A DNA stretch of 64,000 nucleotides from Marinoscillum sp964351885 (GTDB lineage: Bacteria; Bacteroidota; Bacteroidia; Cytophagales; Cyclobacteriaceae): positions 110,137 to 174,136 of the forward strand of contig CAYGPP010000001.1 of the NCBI GenBank assembly GCA_964351885.1, written 5' to 3'. A program made the position numbers and the translations under genes. Position 1 is the stretch's first letter. Each line of letters begins with the position of its first letter. The notes below the pieces were generated by a model. The model worked only from the letters and a program-made list of their open reading frames with translations, was not told the origin of the DNA and did no database searches. Positions 34,039-43,963 of this stretch are shown one piece after another.

Positions 34039-36792
34039 TTAATGTGCCTCAAGCCAGTTATTTCCTTCACCAATGCCAATTTCCATTGGCACATCTAGCT
34101 CCATAGCTGTACGCATGAATTCGTCAACTTTAGATTTTAGTCGTTCTAATTCATCTTTATGTGCGTCAAAAACCAGTTCATCATGTACTTGCATGATCAT
34201 TTTAGATTTGAGGCTTTCGGCTTTCATCCAGTTTTGAATATTGATCATGGCGAGCTTGATCATATCTGCTGCACTTCCCTGGATTGGTGCATTGATCGCA
34301 TTTCGCTCAGCGAAACCGCGCATGGTGAAATTCTTAGCATTGATGTTTCGCAGATATCGTCTTCTACCGAGTATTGTTTCTACAAACTCATCCTTGCGAG
34401 CTTGCTCAATGATGCCATCCATATAGGATTTTACTTTTGGAAACTCTGTAAAATATGCCTCGATGATTTCGCTTGCTTCGCCCCGTGAGATGTTAAGGTT
34501 TTGGGATAGCCCAAAGGCCGAAATTCCATAGATAATTCCAAAGTTTACTTCTTTCGCTTTTCGGCGCATTGCTGTATCCACATCCGCAAGTGGCACTTTG
34601 AATACTTTACTGGCGGTATTAGAGTGAATATCTACACCGTCTTTGAAGGCTTGAGTCATGCTTTCATCGCCAGAGAAAGAAGCCATAATTCTCAATTCAA
34701 TTTGCGAATAATCAGCCGCCATGATGACGTAATCCTTACCTCTTGGAATAAAGGCTTTTCTTATTTCACGACCTTTTGCTGTTCGGATCGGGATATTTTG
34801 AAGGTTAGGATTATTAGAGCTCAAGCGACCGGTAGCAGCCACGGTTTGGCGATAGTCGGTATGGACTCTCCCGTCGATAATGCTCACCATCTTCGGCAAA
34901 GCATCGACATAAGTGGATTTAAGTTTTTGATATTCTCGAAACTCTAGGATTTTATCAGCAATCTCGTGTTCGTCAGCAAGTTTTGATAAGATTTCCTCAC
35001 CAGTGGCATATTGTCCAGTCTTAGTTTTTTTCGGATTATCAATGAGCTTCAGCCTGTCAAATAAAATTTCTCCGAGTTGCTTAGGAGAGCCAATATTGAA
35101 TTCTGTACCGGCTATCTGGAAAATTTCAGTTTGAGCCCGAAGGCTTTCTTTTTCCAGTTCTTTAGACATTACCGCAAGTGCAGCCTCGTCGATTTTCACG
35201 CCTTCATACTCCATATCTGCAAGCACATAAGACAATGGTTCCTCGATATCGTCAAGTAGTTTTTCGAGCTTTAGCTCCTTGACTTCTTTCTCTAAGACTT
35301 CTTTCAACTGGAATGTGATGTCTGCATCTTCACATGCATAGTTCTTGACTAATTCGATATCAATATCACGAAGTTTCTTTTCGGTCTTACCCTTACCTGC
35401 AAGATCTGAATAGGAAATTGGCGTATAGTTGAGATAGTTCTCAGCGAGCACGTCCATGTTGTGCTGAGTTTCCGGATCAATAAGATAATGAGCGAGCATC
35501 GTATCAAAAATCTCCCCTTTGAGCGTTACGCCATAGTTTCGGAGGATCTGTATGTCATACTTGAGGTTTTGACCAATTTTAACCGATTTTTCATCTTCGA
35601 GGAGGTCTTTGAATTCATCAACGACTACCTGAGCTTCATCATCTGCTTCTGGAACGGGCACATAGAAAGCCTCACCTTTCTGATAGCAAAAGGCTATCCC
35701 TACGAGTTTTGCTTCCACAGATTCCAGACTGGTAGTTTCTGTATCAAAGCAAAACTCCTTGCGCTTGGCGAGTTTTTCTATTAATGAAGCTCGTTCTTCT
35801 TTGGTGCTCACTAAGTGATAATTTGACTTTTTGTCTTCCAGCTTTTCTTTACTTGGAGAGCTGTCTAGAGCAACCCCAAACAGCCCAAGTTGCCCTGCTT
35901 CTTTCTCAGCAGCAGGCTCACCAAAAACACGTTTGGAGATAGTCCGAAGTTCAAGCTCATCAAAGATTGGATTCAGAATGTCTGCAATAGGGTCAGATAG
36001 CTTGAGTTGATTTTCGTCAAAATCAACTGGAGACTCTATGTTGATGGTGGCTAATTTTTTGGAGAAGATTCCTTGTTCGCCGAATTCCTGAACTCTTTTT
36101 TGTAGTGCCCCTTTGAGTTGATCCGCATTGGCAACAATATTCTCTACCGTACCGTATTCTTTGAGGAGCTTAGACGCTGTTTTGTCTCCCACACCAGGGA
36201 TTCCAGGAATATTATCTACTGCATCTCCTTTGAGCCCAAGTACATCTCTTACTTGGTCTACATTCTGAATATCAAATTTGGCTAGAACTTCTGGGATGCC
36301 TAAAATATCAACGCCATTACCCATATAGGCAGGTTTATAAAGGAATATTTTTTCCTCAACGAGCTGTGCAAAATCCTTATCAGGAGTCATCATGTAGACC
36401 TCAAACCCTTCTTTCGAAGCTTTTTTGGCTAGTGTCCCGATCAGATCATCCGCCTCAAATCCGTCAAGTTCAAGAATAGGAATATTGAATCCTTCCACAA
36501 TCTTCTTGCAGTAAGGGATAGCTATTTTTATTTCCTCAGGCTGAGCTTGTCTGGTGCCTTTATATTCTGGGTATTCGATGTGGCGAAATGTAGGTGCGTG
36601 CGTATCAAATGCCACTCCAATATGTGAGGGTTTTTGCTTTTTGATGATCTCTAACAAGGTATTGGTGAAGCCCATAATAGCTCCAGAATCAAGTCCAGCA
36701 GAGGTAATTCTTGGGTTTTTACTCAATGCAAAATGAGCTCTATAAATGAGCGCCATTGCATCAAGTAAGAATAGTTTTTTGTTGTCACTCAT
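34039..36792 (-). CDS. polA: DNA polymerase I with active proofreading domain
   Basis: This 917-residue protein has the three PolA domains. The 5'-3' nuclease (1-290) has LLDAMALIYRAHFAL and FEADDLIGTLAKKA. The 3'-5' exonuclease (about 325-510) has all three motifs: FDTETTSLE, NLKYDIQIL and YACEDADI; the Asp/Glu residues suggest active proofreading. The polymerase (520-917) has motif A DYSQIELRIMA, motif B RRKAKEVNFGIIYG and motif C QVHDELVFD. It fills gaps and removes RNA primers in replication and repair. It lies on the minus strand, with the dehydratase gene downstream. Confidence 0.97.
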   Translation of the reverse strand: MSDNKKLFLLDAMALIYRAHFALSKNPRITSAGLDSGAIMGFTNTLLEIIKKQKPSHIGVAFDTHAPTFRHIEYPEYKGTRQAQPEEIKIAIPYCKKIVEGFNIPILELDGFEADDLIGTLAKKASKEGFEVYMMTPDKDFAQLVEEKIFLYKPAYMGNGVDILGIPEVLAKFDIQNVDQVRDVLGLKGDAVDNIPGIPGVGDKTASKLLKEYGTVENIVANADQLKGALQKRVQEFGEQGIFSKKLATINIESPVDFDENQLKLSDPIADILNPIFDELELRTISKRVFGEPAAEKEAGQLGLFGVALDSSPSKEKLEDKKSNYHLVSTKEERASLIEKLAKRKEFCFDTETTSLESVEAKLVGIAFCYQKGEAFYVPVPEADDEAQVVVDEFKDLLEDEKSVKIGQNLKYDIQILRNYGVTLKGEIFDTMLAHYLIDPETQHNMDVLAENYLNYTPISYSDLAGKGKTEKKLRDIDIELVKNYACEDADITFQLKEVLEKEVKELKLEKLLDDIEEPLSYVLADMEYEGVKIDEAALAVMSKELEKESLRAQTEIFQIAGTEFNIGSPKQLGEILFDRLKLIDNPKKTKTGQYATGEEILSKLADEHEIADKILEFREYQKLKSTYVDALPKMVSIIDGRVHTDYRQTVAATGRLSSNNPNLQNIPIRTAKGREIRKAFIPRGKDYVIMAADYSQIELRIMASFSGDESMTQAFKDGVDIHSNTASKVFKVPLADVDTAMRRKAKEVNFGIIYGISAFGLSQNLNISRGEASEIIEAYFTEFPKVKSYMDGIIEQARKDEFVETILGRRRYLRNINAKNFTMRGFAERNAINAPIQGSAADMIKLAMINIQNWMKAESLKSKMIMQVHDELVFDAHKDELERLKSKVDEFMRTAMELDVPMEIGIGEGNNWLEAH

Positions 36793-36835
36793 AGCAGTAA
36801 AGGTAGTTCAACTGCTACGTAAAAGAAATCTGATA

Positions 36836-37702
36836 TTATCTCCTGGCAGCAATAAAAGCGGTCATTTGCTGATAAGCATCATTAGCAGCTTTTTCGTTAT
36901 AGATTGGGTTGCTCGGATTGGCAAACCCATGGTCTGCATCATAAGACTTTAAGGTTAGTTTGTTTGACGTTTTGGACATGTTTTCCTTAAAAGTATCTGC
37001 TACTTTTTGATTGATCCATTGGTCTTGTGTGGCGAATATTCCTAACACATCGCACTTCAAGGAGCTTAGCCTTTCGATATCATTTTCTGGCATCCCATAA
37101 AACATAATGGCTCCTTTAGCCTGAGTTCCCATTTCGATAGCGGTCTGAAGTGACCAGCCGCCACCAAAGCACCAACCAACGGTATAAATAGCCGCCTCAC
37201 CACCAACAAATGATTGTGCTCCAGCGATAATTGCCACCGCTCTTTCTGTCTTTACGGCCTGCATATAAGTTTTTGCGTCTTCTCTATTGTCAGCAACATT
37301 ACCATCATATAAGTCAAGGGCGACAATATTCATGTTTTTGAATTTCTCTGAGAAGATGTCGGATTGAGATTTCACAAAATCATTGAGTCCATACCATTCG
37401 TGAATGACGAACAAATATTCCTTGCTCTTCTTTTTAGATGGGATAAAATATGCATTGGCTTTCTTGCCATCAGTTACATCGTAAGTGATCATTTTACCTT
37501 TCGCATCCTGAAGCGTGAGCTCGTAAGGGTCAAGGTGAATTTCACCAAATGCAGGATCTTCGGCAAGATTGACAAATTCCTGAGTCGTGCTATGGCATTG
37601 AGCAATGTTTGAATCAATCTTTCCAGATGAAGACATTGTCTTAGGAGAATCAATCATCGCAAGAAGGACGATTAATGGAATGGTGATAAGGTAAGTTTTC
37701 AT
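36836..37702 (-). CDS. Exported dienelactone hydrolase family protein
   Basis: This 288-residue alpha/beta hydrolase has an N-terminal signal segment (YLITIPLIVLLAMIDS), so it is predicted to be periplasmic. The DLH core follows: YLFVIHEWYGLNDF (oxyanion-side Glu), AIYTVGWCFGGGWSL with the nucleophile Cys in G-x-C-x-G-G form, and the final DADHGFANPSNP supplying Asp/His. The Cys nucleophile is typical of carboxymethylenebutenolidase-like enzymes. The substrate is unknown. It is monocistronic between polA and the histidine kinase genes. Confidence 0.88.
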   Translation of the reverse strand: MKTYLITIPLIVLLAMIDSPKTMSSSGKIDSNIAQCHSTTQEFVNLAEDPAFGEIHLDPYELTLQDAKGKMITYDVTDGKKANAYFIPSKKKSKEYLFVIHEWYGLNDFVKSQSDIFSEKFKNMNIVALDLYDGNVADNREDAKTYMQAVKTERAVAIIAGAQSFVGGEAAIYTVGWCFGGGWSLQTAIEMGTQAKGAIMFYGMPENDIERLSSLKCDVLGIFATQDQWINQKVADTFKENMSKTSNKLTLKSYDADHGFANPSNPIYNEKAANDAYQQMTAFIAARR

Positions 37703-37744
37703 GAAATGGTTTTGAGCAGTTAACAGAGAATGTATATCAGAAGT

Positions 37745-39112
37745 TTAGATCAAAGGTAAATCAATCTCAAAACAAGCTCCTTTTGGCTTGTGCAGATATG
37801 AGAGATCTCCATCATGCTTTTTTATGATTCCATAGGAAATGTAAAGTCCCAGCCCTGTGCCCCGACCTTCTTCTTTGGTCGTAAAGAAAGGCTCAAATAT
37901 GTGATGTCTATGCTTTTGAGCCACGCCTTTGCCATTGTCAATAATTATTATTTTTACACGTGTTGCGGTGTTGGATACCGTCACCTTAATCTTTGGATTC
38001 TTTACTTTTTTGACTGCTTCAGTTGCATTATTTAGAAGGTTAAGGAGTACTTGATTGATCTCCGTATGGTTAGCAAGGCAGACAGATTCTTCTTTGCTAT
38101 CAAATGAAATAGAGATCTGCGGGAATGCATTTTCTATTAGTAAACATGTTCGTTTTGTCAACTCACTTACATCTACTTCCGTAAGGTCTTGCTGCCTATT
38201 CTTGGGCGAAATCCTTAATAGGTTATTGATTACATCCGTTGACCTTTGGGAACCTTCTTTTATGTTCTCCAATAACCTAGATGCTTCTTCTATGGACGGC
38301 TGAAGTTGTTCGTATTGTTTTGCAGTGAGGTGTTCTTTGATTTCGGCAAGGTCATTTTGTATTGGCACCACACTTCCACTGATGAAATTAAGAGGATTGT
38401 TCAATTCGTGCGCTAAGCCGGCAGTGAGACGACCAAGGGTTGCCATTTTTTCTGATTCTACCAGTTTTACTTGAGTTGAGCTCAGCTTTTCGATGTAGTC
38501 CTCTTTTTCACTTATCGTAGTTTTCAGTGCATAATTTAGCTCATTGAGCCTGTTATTCTGTTGCTCTCTTTTAGAGCGCTCACTATCAAACTCCACTTTC
38601 ATTAGATAGGCAAGGCTAAGTGTACTCAGAGAAAAAAGCACGTAATTTAAAGGCACGGCAGCTGGAGGATATTCACCAGTTTCAATGATGCCTGAACTTT
38701 GGAGAACAGTGAGAATGACGATTTCGAGGGGAATTACACTTGCGTAAATAAGCCGGTTCTTTACTGGTGCAATGAAGATTATCACAAGCCCTATTGCCAA
38801 GGCGATTACTGATAGAAGTCCAGAATAACCACCAAGGGATACCCAGAAAAACACAATGGCGGTCATCATGAATAGGATAATCGGAATTCTTAGCGGATTA
38901 AATATTCCTCTGTATCTAGATAAGTAGAAAAAGAGAAGTCCGATAGCGGAAACGACTATATCAGCCAGAATTATCCAAGAAAAACCAAATAGAATAATGT
39001 CTTGGATGATCAAACAGAGGAGAAGCACACACTGGATGATACAGAGATATTCGAATAGCTTTTTTTCAAGATTAGGCAATTCGGCAGACGGTTCTGTGCT
39101 CTGATTTGTCAT
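37745..39112 (-). CDS. Membrane histidine kinase A
   Basis: This 455-residue sensor has six predicted transmembrane helices in residues 25-172, almost no periplasmic domain, a coiled-coil linker (SEKEDYIEKLSSTQVKL) and a catalytic core. The phospho-acceptor is His235 (AGLAHELNNPLNFISG). The HATPase has the N-box LLNNATEAVK, the G1 box DNGKG (from residue 392) and the G2 box GRGTGLGLYI, all intact. No receiver domain or response regulator gene is adjacent. It is clearly a paralogue of the next upstream gene: both share the opening EKKLFEY/EKRLFEY and the membrane stretch FFWVSLGGY/YFWFSIGGY. Confidence 0.92.
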   Translation of the reverse strand: MTNQSTEPSAELPNLEKKLFEYLCIIQCVLLLCLIIQDIILFGFSWIILADIVVSAIGLLFFYLSRYRGIFNPLRIPIILFMMTAIVFFWVSLGGYSGLLSVIALAIGLVIIFIAPVKNRLIYASVIPLEIVILTVLQSSGIIETGEYPPAAVPLNYVLFSLSTLSLAYLMKVEFDSERSKREQQNNRLNELNYALKTTISEKEDYIEKLSSTQVKLVESEKMATLGRLTAGLAHELNNPLNFISGSVVPIQNDLAEIKEHLTAKQYEQLQPSIEEASRLLENIKEGSQRSTDVINNLLRISPKNRQQDLTEVDVSELTKRTCLLIENAFPQISISFDSKEESVCLANHTEINQVLLNLLNNATEAVKKVKNPKIKVTVSNTATRVKIIIIDNGKGVAQKHRHHIFEPFFTTKEEGRGTGLGLYISYGIIKKHDGDLSYLHKPKGACFEIDLPLI

Positions 39113-39226
39113 ATCAAAAGTGAAGCGTATTTTTTGGAATGATTAAATTATTTAATAAACCCATAAAACGGAATCTTTTCTATTATTCATAAAGATCAGC
39201 CTAACTAACATCACATCATTTAACCG

Positions 39227-40600
39227 TTATCCCTTAGGGAAGACCAGCTTAAAGCTGGATAGGTTATTCTGTCTGGAATATGTGATGCTCCCACTGTGTT
39301 TGACGATTATACTATAGACGAAATATAGTCCAAGTCCGAGGTGTTTGCTGCTATCCTTTGTGGTAAAAAAGGGTTCATACATTTTGGTAGCAATATGCTC
39401 TTCTACTGGGGAACCATTGTTTGAAATTTCAAGAGCTATGTATTCATTTTCATTGGACAAGTTAATTTCTACCTTGGGATCTGATAATTCGCTGGTGGCA
39501 TCTGTGGCATTTTCCAGCAGGTAATTGAATGCTTGACGTACTTCCAGTATTCTCCCAATGATGAAGATGTTTTGATTGATGTTATTCTTTACTTCGATTT
39601 TTGGAAACAACTTTTTGAATTGCTTGATATCTTCGATTACAGAGATTGAAAGGTTGAATTTCTTATAATCTGAAAAATCGCGTTGAGGTGAAATCTTGAC
39701 GAGATTGGCGATTACGTTTGAAATTTTTGAAGAACCCTCTGACATGTTTTTGAGTAGAAGTTCCGTTTCTTCAAAAGAATCCAAAATTTCTTTCGGAGTG
39801 TCTTTGTCAATTGTTTTTTTAATCTCCTTCAGGTTATTGGTAATTGGCATGATTCCACCAGACACATAGTTTAGTGGGTTGTTAAGCTCGTGTGCCAACC
39901 CTGCCGTAATACGCCCTACAGAGGCCATTTTTTCAGACTGGATTAATTGATCCTTGGTTGTATTTAGGTTTTCGATCACCCTTTGTAATTCCTCATTCGT
40001 ATCGTTGAGTTTGTCATTGAGGGACTCGAGATCATTGTTTTGTTCGAATAGCAGTGTTCTATCATTGTCATACTGCGCCTTGACATAGTAGCTAATAAAC
40101 AATGTCAAAAATGTCAATATGGTGAAGTTAAGTGGGCGGAAATCTTTATCTGCGAAGGAAAGATCAATGAGTTCTGGGTGGGTGGATTGAATGTAGGTCA
40201 GCAAAGCCAATAATGACAAAAAAAGGATGAGCAAGTGGAATTTATATTTTTTAGGTCCAATGACAATGACCATAATTCCAATCATTGTGCTTGCAACAGA
40301 CATGTTGCTTTTGTACCCACCTATGCTAAACCAGAAGTAGATAAATGCGGTTATCAACAGGAAGATAAGTGGAAGCCGCACATAATTGAAAAATCCTTTT
40401 TTAGAAAGAATGAAAAAACTGAGGCCAAGGAATGAGAAGATTAACTCTGCAATGGTAATTTGAACTTTACCACCTGTATTTAAGGAGGCTTGAATAGCTA
40501 AATAAGCGGCAAGAATGAAAACGATCAGACAGACATATTCGAAAAGGCGCTTCTCCAAATACTTATATCCTGCATAATTGTTTTTTGACAGACTTTCCAC
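39227..40600 (-). CDS. Membrane histidine kinase B, paralogue with degenerate G1 box
   Basis: This 457-residue paralogue of kinase A has the same six-helix membrane sensor, coiled-coil linker and His237 in AGLAHELNNPLNYVSG. Its N-box (LLENATDATS) and G2-like region (SSKHLGLGLYFVY) are retained, but the G1 box reads NNGSP (residues 394-398) where active kinases have DxGxG. The Asp normally contacts the adenine ring, so ATP binding may be lost or weak. It may be a pseudokinase that works as a heterodimer with kinase A. It lies 114 bases upstream of kinase A on the same strand. Confidence 0.88.
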   Translation of the reverse strand: MESLSKNNYAGYKYLEKRLFEYVCLIVFILAAYLAIQASLNTGGKVQITIAELIFSFLGLSFFILSKKGFFNYVRLPLIFLLITAFIYFWFSIGGYKSNMSVASTMIGIMVIVIGPKKYKFHLLILFLSLLALLTYIQSTHPELIDLSFADKDFRPLNFTILTFLTLFISYYVKAQYDNDRTLLFEQNNDLESLNDKLNDTNEELQRVIENLNTTKDQLIQSEKMASVGRITAGLAHELNNPLNYVSGGIMPITNNLKEIKKTIDKDTPKEILDSFEETELLLKNMSEGSSKISNVIANLVKISPQRDFSDYKKFNLSISVIEDIKQFKKLFPKIEVKNNINQNIFIIGRILEVRQAFNYLLENATDATSELSDPKVEINLSNENEYIALEISNNGSPVEEHIATKMYEPFFTTKDSSKHLGLGLYFVYSIIVKHSGSITYSRQNNLSSFKLVFPKG

Positions 40601-40645
40601 GCTATGAAATTAGACAATCTGAGAAACATTGACTCAGGGGGGTAT

Positions 40646-40670
40646 AAAAAAAGCTCTGAAACTCAGAGCC
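40646..40670 (-). terminator. Terminator of the CHAT gene (minus strand)
   Basis: On the minus strand GCTCTG and CAGAGC (40653-40658 and 40664-40669) form a stem with a 5-base loop, followed by seven T residues (40652-40646). It lies 30 bases downstream of the stop of the CHAT gene at 40700. Confidence 0.85.
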
Positions 40671-40699
40671 TTTAGAATAAGTACGAATAATGGTTTGTA

Positions 40700-43600
40700 T
40701 TAAATCCCCACCATGACAAATGCTCCCCAGTAATATGGAGACTTCCACTTGTCTTTCAATCTTTTTTGAGCGATAATGAAAGCCTCTTGCTTAGTTTTTC
40801 CGCTTAACCATTCTTCGTAGAATATGGTCATTAGTTCCTGAGTAGCATCATCATCAACAGTCCACATGGACATAATGATAGCATCTGCGCCAGCTACTTG
40901 GAAGGCTCTTTGGAGACCATAAACACCTTCACCGTTTTTCACTTCTCCGAGACCTGTTTCGCAAGCAGAAAGGACAACAAGTTCGGTATTACTAAGGTCT
41001 AGGTTCATGGCTTCAAAAGCCGTGAGAATACCATCTTCATTGTGCTTGATATCGTCAGAGATGACTCCTTCGGCAATGTAACTGTTGGCTCCAGCTAAGA
41101 TAAGCCCAGATCTAAGAAGAGGATTCTGAACATAGGAGTCTTTACCTCCTTCGTGCTCATCGTCTGACTCCAAAAAGAAACCATGGGTGGCAATGTGAAG
41201 TGTCTTAGGGCTATGTACCATCTTGATACTATCTTCTAGTGCATCATTGCTGAGATATTTCGTAACTGAGGTACTTGCGTTAGCAAATAAGCTATCAATA
41301 AGGTTTACTTCTTTTTTAGTACCCGGTAACAATGAAAGCATTTGATTGGATCTCATATACCTCAACATATTTCCTCTGATGCCTCTAGGAAGTGAACCAG
41401 CATTTGCAAGTTCACCCAAGTCACCTTCTGCTCCTCTCGCTCCACGTACGCCTCTTTCTCCACCTCTGCTGATACTTCTACCATCCGCCGCTGCTTTTAC
41501 GATTTCTGAAGCTTCGGTACCAGATTCTTCTGCTTTACTATCGATGACTCCCATGTTGTAATTAGGGTACCCGAATAAGAATGACTTGTCCTGAAGACTT
41601 TTATTTGTGTTGTTGAACGCCACCAAGTCTTTGGTATTAGTGACCAATTGAATTTCTAATTCGTCCAACGTGAAGTTTCCTGTTGCTGGATTTCTGAGTG
41701 TATAAATACTGACTTGATTGAAAACGCCATCAGGAGATAAATAGACCTTATTAATTCCGCCAAGCTTGTTAGCTATTGGTCTCCAGAAAAGGCGATATGA
41801 AAAGTCTTCATCGATTTTGTATTTGATGGCGTTGCGGTAGTTAGAGAGGTATTTTGACTCCATCAACTTACCGTTTTTCATCAAGACCATTTCGGGATAT
41901 TCTTCCGTTTTATCAGTTACGATGAGTGCGGCGTAATAAACCTCATCTGTAAACACCCCTGCAGAATCGGGAGAAAAGTCTCTGAAACGGATGATTTCTA
42001 CTGCAGCTTCGCCGGGCTTAAGTTTGGCTTGAATATCCTTCCACGTTAGCTTTCTAGCCGTTGCGTTTTCCGCGAATACAGCAGACCCCTTACTTAACTC
42101 TTTTTCAATGGCATTTGAAGAAACATTTAGTTCTTCAATTTCCTTATTTCTTTCTTCCGCCGGAATTTCGGAAGCACTAAACAGCTTTGCCAATCTTTCT
42201 TTTTGGGAGATCCACAAGTTATATTTTGCAATCAATGTAGAGTCCTTACTATTTAGAATTGCATCTTTAACTTTATTACTGGCATATAGGATTAGCCCTT
42301 TTGTTGCCAACTGATAATCGTACATATCTCCGAGAAGCGCTTTATTTTCAGAGCTAGTTTCAACAATAAAAGAGTTGTATTGCTCAAAGCTTGGACGAAG
42401 ATTGTTGTAATAGAATTTTGACTTTTCATCTTCACTTAAAATTGGGAAGACCATGTTGATCTGATCAAAGTAGTTATCGAAAGTCTCTCTGTAGAATTTC
42501 AATGCCTCGGAGTACTTTTCTTTTTTCCAGTTAAGAATGGCCAACTTATTGGTGCTGAGGGCATATTCGGAATGATTCTTACCAACCGATTTTTTACGCA
42601 ACTCAAGAGCCTTGCTATGATAGACTTCAGCTTTTTCTAAATCCCCTTGAGTTAGTAAGGCATCTCCCAAGAAGTAATTTGAGTACGCCATTTCCTTTTC
42701 ATTATCTTTCGCTGACACATCTGCAAGCTGAGTTGCTTTGATACCGTAACTAACTGCTTTATTTAGCTCACGAGTCGCAGTATAAACAGCAGTGAGGTTT
42801 TGGAATACTCTCGTATAGTAGAGGCTTTCTGTTCCAAATTCTGTTTCAAATATTCCTGCAGCTAGATTGAAGTATTCCTGAGCTTTTTCATATTCCTGAG
42901 CTTTCCTGTAATTAACGGCGAGGTTATAAACGTCCAAAGCATAAGCGAATGATTGCTTGCCGTAGAACTCTTCATCCCAAGCTAAGTTTTCCAGATAGAT
43001 TTTTTCCGCTAATTCATAGTTCCCTAAAAAGTGATAAATACTTGCTAGATTTCCTTTTAAGAGAACTTCGTACTCATCATATATTCCCTCTGTCATTCTG
43101 CTCAAAATAGATATTGCCTCTTGATAGATTTCTTCTGCAACAGGGTATTTACCTATTTGGGTGTAAAGACCTGCGAGACTATTCAGAAAGGAAACATATT
43201 CTACCGAGGCATACTCCCCATTTTCTTTCTGTATTGCTAGAGCTTCTAGTAAAGCTTTTTCAGATTTCTTATTTGATCCAGATATTTGATAGAAGTCCCC
43301 TTGGAACCTATATAGGAGGGCCTCATTTGTACTTCTCTTTTCTACATTTTTTCCTAGCTTATCAGCCAATTTCAATCCTTTTTCATACTCCTCAGTGAAT
43401 ACATAATGATCAAGTAGTGATGAGGCGGAAACAAAATAGTCTTCGCTCTTAATACCAGAAAGGTCTGCTTCAATGCCTAGGAGCTGTAAGTATAGATCCT
43501 CCGTTTTGGCATAATAACCGAGTTCATCTTGAATATATCCGAGGTTGAAAATAAGATTTCGAATGTCTTCGCCTTGCTGTCCCAACTCTGTTCTGAGAGC

Positions 43601-43891
43601 ATATTCTTTTTCATAGAAATCAAGACTTGTGGTTAGATCGTTTTCCCAATACAAGTACGCTTCACCTAAGAAGCCATGCATCAAAGCTCCTAGCGTATCT
43701 TTTTTGCCGAGGAACATCGTAGTGATGTCTCCTTCGCTTTTCAGAATTTTGTCATAATCCCCATATTCGTAGTACTCCTCAAGCTTGAGGTATAGCTTCT
43801 CAGCCTTCTTACTTTCAAATTCGTATTGTTGTGCACTCGTGGTTCCTGCGCATATCAAAATGAGGAGAATACCTGTCAGACGTATATTCAT
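40700..43891 (-). CDS. Exported TPR-CHAT protease-like protein
   Basis: The 1063-residue protein starts with a Sec signal peptide (LTGILLILICAGTTSAQQ). A long helical array of TPR repeats follows over about residues 30-480 (for example ALLTQGDLEKAEVYHSKALEL), then a helical linker. The C-terminal CHAT (caspase-like) domain spans about 660-1063. The Cys-His dyad is present: His903 in HIATHGFFLE and Cys977 in LSACETGLGE. An unusual Arg/Gly-rich segment (about residues 810-850: GGERGVRGARGAEGDL) lies inside the CHAT domain before the His. TPR-CHAT proteins of CRISPR and gasdermin systems are cytoplasmic; this one is exported, and no gasdermin or Cas gene is nearby. Confidence 0.9.
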   Translation of the reverse strand: MNIRLTGILLILICAGTTSAQQYEFESKKAEKLYLKLEEYYEYGDYDKILKSEGDITTMFLGKKDTLGALMHGFLGEAYLYWENDLTTSLDFYEKEYALRTELGQQGEDIRNLIFNLGYIQDELGYYAKTEDLYLQLLGIEADLSGIKSEDYFVSASSLLDHYVFTEEYEKGLKLADKLGKNVEKRSTNEALLYRFQGDFYQISGSNKKSEKALLEALAIQKENGEYASVEYVSFLNSLAGLYTQIGKYPVAEEIYQEAISILSRMTEGIYDEYEVLLKGNLASIYHFLGNYELAEKIYLENLAWDEEFYGKQSFAYALDVYNLAVNYRKAQEYEKAQEYFNLAAGIFETEFGTESLYYTRVFQNLTAVYTATRELNKAVSYGIKATQLADVSAKDNEKEMAYSNYFLGDALLTQGDLEKAEVYHSKALELRKKSVGKNHSEYALSTNKLAILNWKKEKYSEALKFYRETFDNYFDQINMVFPILSEDEKSKFYYNNLRPSFEQYNSFIVETSSENKALLGDMYDYQLATKGLILYASNKVKDAILNSKDSTLIAKYNLWISQKERLAKLFSASEIPAEERNKEIEELNVSSNAIEKELSKGSAVFAENATARKLTWKDIQAKLKPGEAAVEIIRFRDFSPDSAGVFTDEVYYAALIVTDKTEEYPEMVLMKNGKLMESKYLSNYRNAIKYKIDEDFSYRLFWRPIANKLGGINKVYLSPDGVFNQVSIYTLRNPATGNFTLDELEIQLVTNTKDLVAFNNTNKSLQDKSFLFGYPNYNMGVIDSKAEESGTEASEIVKAAADGRSISRGGERGVRGARGAEGDLGELANAGSLPRGIRGNMLRYMRSNQMLSLLPGTKKEVNLIDSLFANASTSVTKYLSNDALEDSIKMVHSPKTLHIATHGFFLESDDEHEGGKDSYVQNPLLRSGLILAGANSYIAEGVISDDIKHNEDGILTAFEAMNLDLSNTELVVLSACETGLGEVKNGEGVYGLQRAFQVAGADAIIMSMWTVDDDATQELMTIFYEEWLSGKTKQEAFIIAQKRLKDKWKSPYYWGAFVMVGI

Positions 43892-43914
43892 GGCAAACTG
43901 GAATTTTTTAATAG

Positions 43915-43963
43915 AAAATATAAATTAACTAATATTTTTTGAAGCAAACAAATTTTGCTTCAA
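43915..43963 (-). promoter_or_regulatory. Promoter of the CHAT gene with overlapping inverted repeat
   Basis: On the minus strand TATATTTT (43922-43915) is one mismatch from the -7 consensus TAnnTTTG. It is preceded at 22 bases by TTTG (43948-43945) as a -33 element. The TTTG lies inside a perfect 10-bp inverted repeat, TTGAAGCAAA (43939-43948) and TTTGCTTCAA (43954-43963) with a CAAAT spacer. A dimeric regulator bound there would block or contact the polymerase. Transcription would start about 20 bases before the ATG at 43891. Confidence 0.5.

Noticed and set aside
40700..43891. TPR-CHAT protein as a CRISPR or gasdermin defence effector
   Set aside because: It has a clear signal peptide, and no Cas, gasdermin or nuclease genes are within reach.
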